A DNA stretch of 15,749 nucleotides. Origin: Actinomycetes bacterium. GTDB lineage: Bacteria > Actinomycetota > Actinomycetes > Mycobacteriales > Mycobacteriaceae. Positions 1-6,376 of this stretch are shown in pieces. Each line of letters opens with the position of its first letter. Positions within the stretch are counted from its first letter, which is position 1. Under the pieces are notes generated by a model. It saw nothing but the letters and a program-made list of their open reading frames with translations, was not told where the DNA came from and did not search any database. The position numbers and the translations under genes were made by a program. The stretch is taken from the NCBI GenBank assembly GCA_023461275.1, contig JAEYMI010000005.1, forward strand, positions 1-15,749. The letters run 5' to 3'.

Positions 1-1508
1 GCTACTGCTTGCGCGGTGTCCTGTTGCTCGCGTTGCTGTTTGAGATTCCAGATGGCGTAGAGCACTTCGGTGGTGTAGCCCAGATCAAGACGTCCGGGAT
101 TGTCCGGAACGATCGCATCGTCAGCAATCGCCGCCGGCGCCCACCGCTCGGGTGCGGCGATCGGCGGCGCATCCACAATCTCGGCGTTATCACTGCCACT
201 GTGGAAAGTGAACTGCTGCAACGCATGCGCAGTGATCGTGAACTCACCACGATGCAACGCACGATGATGCGCCGAACACAGCAGAATCAGATTGTCCGGC
301 GTCGTCGCCCCACCACGCGACCAAAACCGCACGTGATGGGCATGCAGTGCCCGGGTCCGTCCACACCCCGGATACCGGCAACACCCACCATCACGATCCA
401 CCACCGCCCGCAACGTCGCCGTATTCGGCGTGCGAGTCCGCTTACCCCACCGCGTCACCGGCCGACGCCCAGCCCGATCGGCCGGATGATCATGCTCAAC
501 ATGGCGCTGCGCGCCGCCGCACGCCGCTTCATCGACCTCGGCATCACTGAGCACCGGCCCACCCTCGAGATGCGGATCAGCCGACCGCCCGGCGATCTCC
601 GCAGCCCCGTGGGTGTGGATGATGACCTCCGCACCCTGGGTGAACGTCGGGATGGTGATCGCGGTCGTCATCGTCTGCGCCATCGTGATCACCGCCGGAG
701 CGATATTGGCCGGGGTATGCCGCCACAACCGACGATCCGACGGCCCCCGACCAGCCGCCTCCTCAACAGCAGCGGCCTCGGCTGCGGCCTCCTCCTCGGA
801 ACGCTCATCGGAGCCCTCCTGCAGAGCAGCGTCAGGAATATCCAGATCACCGATATCCAGATCACCCTCCGTGCGTTTGCGTTCATACTCCGCACGCACC
901 ACCGCGGCCAGGAACGTCGCACCATCCAGCGCGGACAACCGCATCCGCACGTCCAGGGTGTCATCGCTGCGCCACCGCCACGACGCCGTCGAATCCACCT
1001 CACCGGTGACCGTCTCGTCGTGACGCCGGTCAATCGAACGGATCGCAGAGACCACCCGCTCCAACTGCGCCGCATCCGCCGACAGCGCGATATTCAACAA
1101 CTCGTCTTCACGCTCAGCGGTGGTCACCCGCGTCAACGCCCGCACCTTCGAATACGACAACCGACCCTCGGTGAACGCCGCCCGCACCTTCGGCAGGTCA
1201 TCCAACGCCCGCGCGACACGCACATGATCATGCGCCGTGCGCGGCGACATCCCGGTCCGCAAACTCAACCAATGCGCGCATGAGGTGATGCCCTCACCAC
1301 CCCAACCGCCACGACGATCGAACTCCGACACCAACGCCAAAAACTGGGCCGTCATCCGCGCGATCTGCCCGGCATAGGTCTCCAACCGATGCCCGATCTC
1401 ACACACATCCAACGACGCCGGATCCGTGCCATCAAAGCACTCCGGGCCACCATTGGTATCCGCGATCACACGCAAGGCCACAGCCACGACGCCCCCAAGA
1501 CTCGACAA
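1..1508 (-). CDS. DUF222 / HNH endonuclease, 13E12 repeat family (C-terminus cut by window edge)
   Basis: The minus-strand frame is open from the palindrome region to the left edge (about 500 codons in the window). It reads as a 13E12-type protein: an N-terminal DUF222 region (WLSLRTGMSPRTAHDHV, then SYSKVRALTRV), a variable acidic and Ala/Glu-rich linker, and an HNH nuclease near the end. In the HNH part I read CCRYPGC, LHAHHVRFWSRGG (HAHH at 344-333) and DNLILLCSAHHRALH, so the metal-binding Cys and His residues and the catalytic HH are intact. The family is abundant and multicopy in Mycobacteriales (REP13E12); it is a putative DNase of unknown role, sometimes used as a phage or element integration target. 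The start is uncertain: TTG at 1508 is chosen, GTG at 1487 or 1479 are possible, and ATG at 1610 would put the palindrome inside the gene. The stop lies outside the window. The large plus-strand ORF over the same DNA is its antisense shadow. Confidence 0.88.
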   Translation of the reverse strand, partial: MSSLGGVVAVALRVIADTNGGPECFDGTDPASLDVCEIGHRLETYAGQIARMTAQFLALVSEFDRRGGWGGEGITSCAHWLSLRTGMSPRTAHDHVRVARALDDLPKVRAAFTEGRLSYSKVRALTRVTTAEREDELLNIALSADAAQLERVVSAIRSIDRRHDETVTGEVDSTASWRWRSDDTLDVRMRLSALDGATFLAAVVRAEYERKRTEGDLDIGDLDIPDAALQEGSDERSEEEAAAEAAAVEEAAGRGPSDRRLWRHTPANIAPAVITMAQTMTTAITIPTFTQGAEVIIHTHGAAEIAGRSADPHLEGGPVLSDAEVDEAACGGAQRHVEHDHPADRAGRRPVTRWGKRTRTPNTATLRAVVDRDGGCCRYPGCGRTRALHAHHVRFWSRGGATTPDNLILLCSAHHRALHRGEFTITAHALQQFTFHSGSDNAEIVDAPPIAAPERWAPAAIADDAIVPDNPGRLDLGYTTEVLYAIWNLKQQREQQDTAQAV

Positions 1509-1561
1509 TATGTTCGAATCCCAAACTACCGACCACCACCGACAAACCCGACAACAGCGAC

Positions 1562-1589
1562 CCCCGAGTGCTCCGCGGAGCACTCGGGG
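1562..1589. repeat. Perfect 28-bp palindrome between divergent genes
   Basis: The left arm CCCCGAGTGCTCCG is followed directly by its exact reverse complement, with no spacer and no mismatch. It lies about 50 bp upstream of the likely HNH gene start and about 90 bp upstream of the TetR start. It could be an operator, a REP-like dispersed element associated with 13E12 genes, or an RNA hairpin in the leader of either gene. It has no T-tract, so it is not a classical terminator. Confidence 0.9.
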
Positions 1590-1680
1590 ACACGCCCGAG
1601 CGTCGTTCATGGCCGTAACGACCGACCGCTCATCGCCGATCTCACATCGAACATGCACAACAGCGAATAGGGAATCCCGC

Positions 1681-3027
1681 ATGACCGATCCGGAGCACGG
1701 CGGCCGGCCGTCGATGTCGGCCCGTGGACCGACGCGTGAGCGGCTGATCTGGGCGGCCGCCGAGGCACTCGGCGAGCTCAGCGTTCCGCAATTGATCAGC
1801 GCCGTGGGAACCCGCGAGATCGCGCGACGCGCCGGGGTATCCGCGGCGTCGCTGTTTCACCACTTCAGCACCGTCGACGCCCTTGCCGAGGCCCTGATCG
1901 CGCGCGTCTTCGATCCGGGCATCATCCCGATGACCCCGCTGCTGGACAACATGACCGAGCTGGCCAACACCTCCCTGCCGCTGGACGCCGCGACCATCGT
2001 GCACAGTTCTGAATTCGATCGGCTCGCCCACGACGAGATGCTGCGGGTACGCACCGGGCTCTGGGCCCTCGGTGGCGCGGACATGGACCCGGTCTACGAC
2101 AGATACATCCGCACCTCGGACGAACGCATCGCCTCGGCGGTCATCGCGCTTTTCGACGCGTGGGGCTCCGAGCTGCGTCCACCGTGGGAGATTCGCGCCT
2201 ACCTGCGGACGCAGTCATCGCTGCTCTCCGGCTCGGTGATCCGACATCTCGTCGGGCCCGCACCCCGCGACCGACAGGATTTCGTGCACGCCGCAGTGAC
2301 GTTGTCGTTGACGTCGTTGCGCGTCAAGGGGTTCAACCATGACGTCAATGACCGGCTACGCGAGCTCAACCACTACCCCACCCGGCTCGACATCACCCCC
2401 GACACCGGCGAGCCGGCACGAAGCACCCGGGTGATGATTCTCGACGCCGCCGCCGACCTGTTCGGAAAGTACGGATATGAGCGCACCAAGATCGGCCAGA
2501 TCGCGCGCGGCGCCGGTGTCAGCGAATCGTCGGTCTACTCCCATTTCGAATCCAAGCGGACGCTGGCAGCCGAACTGTTCCGCAGCCAGACCCGCTCCCT
2601 GGCCCACGAGCGCGGCGTCGACACCGGCCTGAATGAGCAGGTCGCCCCGCGTTCGGTCGACGATGTCCACCGGTTCGCGACGGTGATCGCCGAATGCGCC
2701 CACGTCGCCAAGGAGATCGCGCCGGCGTACCTGGCCGAGCAGTCGGAGGTGGAGCCGCGCACCGACTGGATCGTCGAACACCTGACCGTCCTCACCGGCG
2801 GACGGATCGCGAACGGCCACGACGCCGACGAGCGGGCCGAGCGGGCATCCCGCGAGATCGCACAACTCGTGGTGATCGCGCTCCTCCGGATGGTGCTGGT
2901 GTTGCCCGACGACACCGCCGCTGAGACCGCGTCGCGCGTTCTGGGCATGTTCGGAATCGGCGCGGAGCCGCTCACCACTGCTGATCGATTGCTCAGCTTA
3001 ACTAAAGAACGCCCAGCTAGTGCTTGA
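1681..3027 (+). CDS. TetR/AcrR-type regulator with two tandem TetR_N DNA-binding domains
   Basis: The protein has 448 residues, about twice the usual ~200 of a TetR repressor. Domain 1 spans residues ~17-70, with the helix-turn-helix at TREIARRAGVSAASLFHHF (44-62). Domain 2 spans ~246-300, with IGQIARGAGVSESSVYSHF. Each is followed by a helical stretch that would be a ligand-binding/dimerisation part, so the chain looks like two TetR units fused head to tail. Start: the frame is open back to 1426, but ATG 1681 is preceded by AGGGA about 7 nt upstream, and the first HTH begins soon after it. The longer reading would run through the palindrome and antisense to the HNH gene. The ligand is unknown. 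It is divergent from the HNH gene and upstream of the diguanylate cyclase, so either the palindrome at 1562 or the one at 3048 could be its operator. This is inference. Confidence 0.88.
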   Translation: MTDPEHGGRPSMSARGPTRERLIWAAAEALGELSVPQLISAVGTREIARRAGVSAASLFHHFSTVDALAEALIARVFDPGIIPMTPLLDNMTELANTSLPLDAATIVHSSEFDRLAHDEMLRVRTGLWALGGADMDPVYDRYIRTSDERIASAVIALFDAWGSELRPPWEIRAYLRTQSSLLSGSVIRHLVGPAPRDRQDFVHAAVTLSLTSLRVKGFNHDVNDRLRELNHYPTRLDITPDTGEPARSTRVMILDAAADLFGKYGYERTKIGQIARGAGVSESSVYSHFESKRTLAAELFRSQTRSLAHERGVDTGLNEQVAPRSVDDVHRFATVIAECAHVAKEIAPAYLAEQSEVEPRTDWIVEHLTVLTGGRIANGHDADERAERASREIAQLVVIALLRMVLVLPDDTAAETASRVLGMFGIGAEPLTTADRLLSLTKERPASA

Positions 3028-3047
3028 GTAAACCGCACAAGTAACTA

Positions 3048-3062
3048 CAAATCGTCGATTTG
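3048..3062. promoter_or_regulatory. 15-bp palindrome, candidate operator
   Basis: CAAATCG-T-CGATTTG is a perfect inverted repeat of 7-bp arms around one base. It lies 20 bp after the TetR stop codon in an AT-rich pocket within otherwise GC-rich DNA. Such odd-spaced palindromes are typical of TetR-type binding sites. It has no T-run, so a terminator is less likely. Its position upstream of the leader of the GGDEF gene suggests control of that gene. Confidence 0.45.
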
Positions 3063-3100
3063 AAGTCGCGAATTTGATCTTTCACGGGCACATTGGGTTC

Positions 3101-3184
3101 GTGGCGTGATCACCGCGGTTTGCTATCGCGGCTTATAGGGGAAGCCACCAGAAAGCAAAGGGGGGAACGCCGTGATCACGCCAC
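3101..3184 (+). other. Nested-stem region, possible structured 5' leader of the GGDEF gene
   Basis: Three nested complementary pairs can be seen. The outer stem is GTGGCGTGATCAC (3101-3113) with GTGATCACGCCAC (3172-3184), 13 perfect pairs. The middle stem is TTTGCT (3119-3124) with AGCAAA (3154-3159). The inner stem is GGCTT (3130-3134) with AAGCC (3142-3146) around a 7-nt loop. Purine-rich strings lie in the single-stranded parts. The whole 3028-3431 stretch has no convincing gene. The structure ends about 250 nt before the cyclase start. I do not recognise a riboswitch family. An alternative is two DNA-binding sites, since each outer arm contains the self-complementary GTGATCAC. Confidence 0.45.
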
Positions 3185-3431
3185 ACCATCAAACCGTGTC
3201 GACGAATCCGCCGATCGTGGCGTCAGCATCTGTTCCACGAGGCGAAAGACAATGCGGGCCAACATGTTCGGCCATAGCACGAACCTGAACACTGCCTCGA
3301 ATCGCCAAATGACCCTCGGCGGCACGCCGTCGAGTTACAGTGAATTTCTTGAGGTCGTGGGGACGTTCTCCCGCGATCACACATCACGTGCGTTTCATGA
3401 TCTGACGCCGGGGGGCACGCAAGGAGGAGTC

Positions 3432-4598
3432 ATGCGTGAGAACAGACCGCACGGACGCCACCACATAAGAGACCGCGACAGCGTGGGCCTGAAGGGCCGT
3501 TTGCTGGCGTGGGCCTCGCACTCCGCCGACCTCGACTGGATGATGACCTTCCTCGGTCGGCGAGGACTCGGACGCGTGCGGTCGTTGGCGGTGACGGTGG
3601 GTGGCGTCGCGATGGCGTTGGCCGCGACGGTGGCCCTGGTGAGCCCTGCCGACGAGCTGCGATCCTTCGGCAAGCCCGTACTGATCTTCGGGGTTTTCGT
3701 CGTCGCCCTCATCGTGGTACGAATCCTGTTCCCGCCGATCCCCCGCAACACCGAGCGGGTTGTCACGGTATTCGTCGCTGACATCGTCACCGGTTCGGCA
3801 TGCCTGGCGCACGTGAACCCGACGACCGGTCTGGCCTCGTTGTCGCTGCTCACCATCATCAGCCTGTTCTGCGTCTTTTACGCGAACGGCTGGACGCACA
3901 TCATGCACGCGGTCATCGCGTTCACCTTCGTTGCCATCTCGGTGACGATGTGCGTTCTGGACGGATTCGACGCCCGAGAGGTGCTGCCGGCCGCGTTCGG
4001 TCTGATAGCCGTGACGTCGTTCTTCCTCCCGTTCATCGACTTCTACATCTTCCTGATGCGCATGAGCACGATGGACTCGCACGTCGATCCGCTGACGTTG
4101 CTGGCCAATCGGCGCGGATTGGTCGACCACGTCCAGAACCTGCCGCGCCGAAGTACGCCCCGCACCGCCATCGCGATCGACATCGACGACTTCAAACCCA
4201 TCAACGACCAGCACGGGCATGCCGTCGGCGACGACGTCCTGGTACGGATCGCACGCACCCTCGAGTCCGCGATGGCGTCGACGGCGAGCCGATCGCTGGT
4301 CGCTCGGACCGGTGGCGACGAGTTCGTGGTGATCACCGACCTCGATTCGCTGTCGGCGCGTCTGCTCGCCGACGATCTGCGCGCGGCGATCGAGTCACAC
4401 ACCCGACCGTGCGTCACCGCCAGCATCGGCGTCGCCTCCGGCGTCATCTCGCCGTCGCGCGGCATCGCCGATCTGATCCGCAACGCCGATGCGGCGATGT
4501 ACGTGGCGAAACGCCACGGCGGAAACCACGTCGCCGACGCGCCACGGCGCACCGCGCGACCCACCATGCTGCGGCGTCATCAGCCCTCCTCGCCGTAA
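3432..4598 (+). CDS. Membrane-bound diguanylate cyclase (six TM segments plus GGDEF domain)
   Basis: The product (388 aa) would make cyclic di-GMP from two GTP at the membrane. A hydrophilic N-terminus is followed by about six hydrophobic segments (residues ~51-70, 82-100, 109-128, 134-151, 156-176, 185-209). The GGDEF domain starts at DPLTLLANRRG (219-229) and carries an intact GGDEF signature at 294-298. DIDDFKPINDQHGHAVGD is the metal/substrate loop, and a C-terminal NADAAMYVAKRHGGN completes the domain. The inhibitory I-site position reads RSLV where RxxD is usual, so product inhibition is probably lost. The start at 3432 is set by a strong AAGGAGGAG 3 nt upstream. The in-frame extension to 3093 would translate through the stem structure and looks non-coding. 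There is no EAL domain. The N-terminal sensory part is not a family I can name with confidence. Confidence 0.92.
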   Translation: MRENRPHGRHHIRDRDSVGLKGRLLAWASHSADLDWMMTFLGRRGLGRVRSLAVTVGGVAMALAATVALVSPADELRSFGKPVLIFGVFVVALIVVRILFPPIPRNTERVVTVFVADIVTGSACLAHVNPTTGLASLSLLTIISLFCVFYANGWTHIMHAVIAFTFVAISVTMCVLDGFDAREVLPAAFGLIAVTSFFLPFIDFYIFLMRMSTMDSHVDPLTLLANRRGLVDHVQNLPRRSTPRTAIAIDIDDFKPINDQHGHAVGDDVLVRIARTLESAMASTASRSLVARTGGDEFVVITDLDSLSARLLADDLRAAIESHTRPCVTASIGVASGVISPSRGIADLIRNADAAMYVAKRHGGNHVADAPRRTARPTMLRRHQPSSP

Positions 4599-4599
4599 C

Positions 4600-4656
4600 G
4601 TTGCGTACGGCTCACACCCATCCGATGTCGGACCCATCCGATTGCACGGGCGCAAC
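4600..4656 (+). repeat. Small repeat/hairpin cluster between GGDEF and methyltransferase genes
   Basis: Within the 101-bp gap there is an outer inverted repeat GTTGCG (4600-4605) / CGCAAC (4651-4656). Inside it is a tight hairpin TCCGA-TG-TCGGA (4621-4632), and a direct repeat CCCATCCGAT at 4617-4626 and 4633-4642. It could be a weak terminator for the cyclase gene or regulatory half-sites for the downstream gene. There is no T-tract. Confidence 0.35.
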
Positions 4657-4699
4657 GAACCCGACCGGTGAGAGCACGTTGCACACATGAGGGAGAGTC

Positions 4700-5929
4700 A
4701 TGCCCGTTGCCGACGTCATCGCGGCCGCCGCTCGACGGCACCTGAAAGGTGAGCTGCCCGTCCACCTGAGCGCCTGGGATGGCAGCACCGCCGGACCCGA
4801 CGACGCACCACACGTCGTCCTGAGCTCCCCCGACGCCCTCACTCGGCTGCTCTGGCACCCGGGCGAACTCGGCGCGGCTCAGGCCTACGTCACCGGAGAG
4901 CTCGACGTCGTCGGCGATCTCGACGACGCACTGACCCACCTCTGGTCGGTCGCCGGACAGCGCGAGCTGGCGGGTATCCGTCCCACGCCCCGACTGCTCC
5001 TCGACATCGCGTCGATCGCGCGTGAGGTGGGTGCCCTGCGTCTGCCGCCCCGACCACCGGCATCGCAGGCCCGGGTGCGCGGACGCCTGCATTCGCTGAC
5101 CCGCGACCGCGCCGCCATCAGCCACCACTACGACCTGTCCAACGAGTTCTATGCCCTGCTCCTGGACAGCCATATGGCGTACTCCAGCGCCTACTGGACC
5201 TCCGACGCGCCGGACTACGGCCTCGACGACGCCCAGGCCGACAAGCTCGATCTGGTGTGCCGCAAGGTCGGGCTCGACGCCGGAGAAGGCCTGCGGTTCC
5301 TCGACATCGGTTGCGGCTGGGGCTCGTTGAGCCTGTACGCGGCGCAACACTTCGGCGCCAGGGTCGTGGGCGTGACCATCTCGACCGAGCAGAAAGCATT
5401 CATCGACGCCCGGATCGCCGAGCGCGGGCTGGCCGATCTGGTGGAGATCCGCGTCCAGGACTATCGCGCCATCCCCGACGCGCCGTTCGACGCCGTCGCC
5501 TCACTCGAGATGGGTGAGCACGTCGGCCAGCGCAACTATCCGGTCTACGCGAAAACCCTGCATGACAAGGTCATTCCCGGCGGGCGCATCTGTATCCAGC
5601 AGATGTCGCGGCCGTCGGGCAATCATCCCGGTGGCGGAGCGTTCATCGAGAAGTTCATCGCACCCGATATGTACATGCGGCCCGTCGGGCAGACCGTCGA
5701 CCTGCTGGAGGACGCGGGTCTGGAAGTCACCGGCGTAGAGGCGATGCGCGAACATTACGTCCGGACCGTGGATGCCTGGTACGAGACCTTCGAAAAGAAC
5801 TGGGCCGAGGTGATCGCCCTGGTCGGCGAGGAAGTCGCGCGGGTCTGGCGCCTCTACCTCGTCGGCGGGCGGATGGCGTTCCGCGACGGACGGATGGGCG
5901 TCGATCAGATCACCGCGACGCGCCCCTGA
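4700..5929 (+). CDS. Cyclopropane-fatty-acyl-phospholipid synthase family SAM methyltransferase
   Basis: The protein (409 aa) belongs to the CFA synthase/mycolic-acid methyltransferase family, which transfers a methyl or methylene from S-adenosylmethionine to the double bond of a lipid acyl chain at the membrane. Visible marks are SHHYDLSNEFYALLLD at the start of the catalytic domain, the SAM-binding motif FLDIGCGWGS (residues 200-209), the family signature SLEMGEHVG (268-276), and RICIQQM further on. The ~130-residue N-terminal part before SHHYD is typical of full CFA/UfaA1-like enzymes and absent from the short mycolic cyclopropane synthases. The substrate is therefore more likely a phospholipid acyl chain than a mycolate. 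The start ATG has GGGAGAG just upstream. It is co-oriented with the diguanylate cyclase but 101 bp away, so co-transcription is possible and unproven. It converges with the next gene, with 7 bp between stops. Confidence 0.93.
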   Translation: MPVADVIAAAARRHLKGELPVHLSAWDGSTAGPDDAPHVVLSSPDALTRLLWHPGELGAAQAYVTGELDVVGDLDDALTHLWSVAGQRELAGIRPTPRLLLDIASIAREVGALRLPPRPPASQARVRGRLHSLTRDRAAISHHYDLSNEFYALLLDSHMAYSSAYWTSDAPDYGLDDAQADKLDLVCRKVGLDAGEGLRFLDIGCGWGSLSLYAAQHFGARVVGVTISTEQKAFIDARIAERGLADLVEIRVQDYRAIPDAPFDAVASLEMGEHVGQRNYPVYAKTLHDKVIPGGRICIQQMSRPSGNHPGGGAFIEKFIAPDMYMRPVGQTVDLLEDAGLEVTGVEAMREHYVRTVDAWYETFEKNWAEVIALVGEEVARVWRLYLVGGRMAFRDGRMGVDQITATRP

Positions 5930-5936
5930 GACCCGC

Positions 5937-6257
5937 CTAGGGCATCTGCACCTCAGCGAGGCGCGCCCAGTCGTCGGTGTCGATCACGCTGTTGAGGATC
6001 TTCGGCCGCTCGGTCAGATACTGGCCGAGCTCGGCCATCGCGGTGGTGAAGTGCTCGCTACTGACGTGCGCCTCGGCCGCGTCGTCGTCGAATGCCTCGA
6101 CCAAAACGTACTTCGTGGGGTCGTCGAGGCTGCGCGACCACTCGAACCACTTGTTACCGGGTTCGGCCCGGGTGCTCTCGGTGAAGTCTGCGACGATCTC
6201 CGGCCACGCCTGCGCATGCTCGGGCTTGATCTGCCAATTGACGACGATGAGGATCAT
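5937..6257 (-). CDS. ABM/YgiN-type small monooxygenase (putative quinol monooxygenase)
   Basis: The protein (106 aa) fits the ferredoxin-like dimeric alpha/beta-barrel fold of antibiotic-biosynthesis-monooxygenase (ABM) proteins. It opens with a beta-strand MILIVVNWQIKPEHAQAW, then EFTES-like helix residues, EPGNKWFEWSRSLDDP, YVLVEAFDDDAAEAHVSSEHF, and a C-terminal helix. The pattern EPGN...W...DP..Y.L.E.F.D..A...H..S.HF is the usual ABM signature. Members oxidise quinols or phenolic compounds without cofactor, but many have no known substrate. AGGGTGG lies 5-6 nt before the ATG. It is divergent from the aldehyde dehydrogenase gene across 119 bp, so the two may share a control region. Confidence 0.85.
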   Translation of the reverse strand: MILIVVNWQIKPEHAQAWPEIVADFTESTRAEPGNKWFEWSRSLDDPTKYVLVEAFDDDAAEAHVSSEHFTTAMAELGQYLTERPKILNSVIDTDDWARLAEVQMP

Positions 6258-6376
6258 GCTCCCACCCTAGCGATGCATCTGAAGTTGTTGTGTCTCATCG
6301 TGAAACACCATTCCGGGTTCGGCGCCGACGCAGACGTTTAGTGTGAGTCGAAGAACAAGCAGAGGAGCTTCACACC
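6258..6376. promoter_or_regulatory. Divergent intergenic region, ABM gene / aldehyde dehydrogenase
   Basis: These 119 bp must hold the promoters of both divergent genes. A perfect 10-bp palindrome TCGGCGCCGA is present near 6318-6327, and a TTTAGTGT stretch near 6338 could contain a -10 element for the rightward gene. No recognisable operator was identified. The Shine-Dalgarno AGAGGAG of the aldehyde dehydrogenase gene lies about 10 nt before its ATG. Confidence 0.35.

Noticed and set aside
9..1283. Long plus-strand open frame over the HNH gene
   Set aside because: Its translation is Arg/Pro/His-rich with no domain, while the opposite strand encodes a clear DUF222/HNH protein. It is an antisense shadow of GC-rich coding DNA.
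1426..1680. N-terminal extension of the TetR-type gene
   Set aside because: The extra 85 residues are low-complexity, cross the palindrome and overlap the divergent gene. ATG 1681 has a Shine-Dalgarno and sits just before the first HTH.
3093..3431. N-terminal extension of the GGDEF gene
   Set aside because: It would translate through the nested stem region, has no recognisable domain, and is less well supported than ATG 3432 with AAGGAGGAG.
3028..3431. Known c-di-GMP (GEMM) or c-di-AMP (ydaO) riboswitch
   Set aside because: The conserved GEMM core is absent. For ydaO only scattered GGGGAAC/GAATCC-like strings are seen, without the GTAGGG and CCCG-CAGCTAAC blocks at proper spacing. It is kept only as an unnamed structured leader.
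3384..4220. Minus-strand open frame opposite the GGDEF gene
   Set aside because: His/Arg/Asp-rich translation without domain features; the plus strand carries the motif-bearing protein.
4580..5350. Minus-strand open frame opposite the methyltransferase
   Set aside because: No motifs; the opposite strand has the intact SAM-binding motif and family signature.
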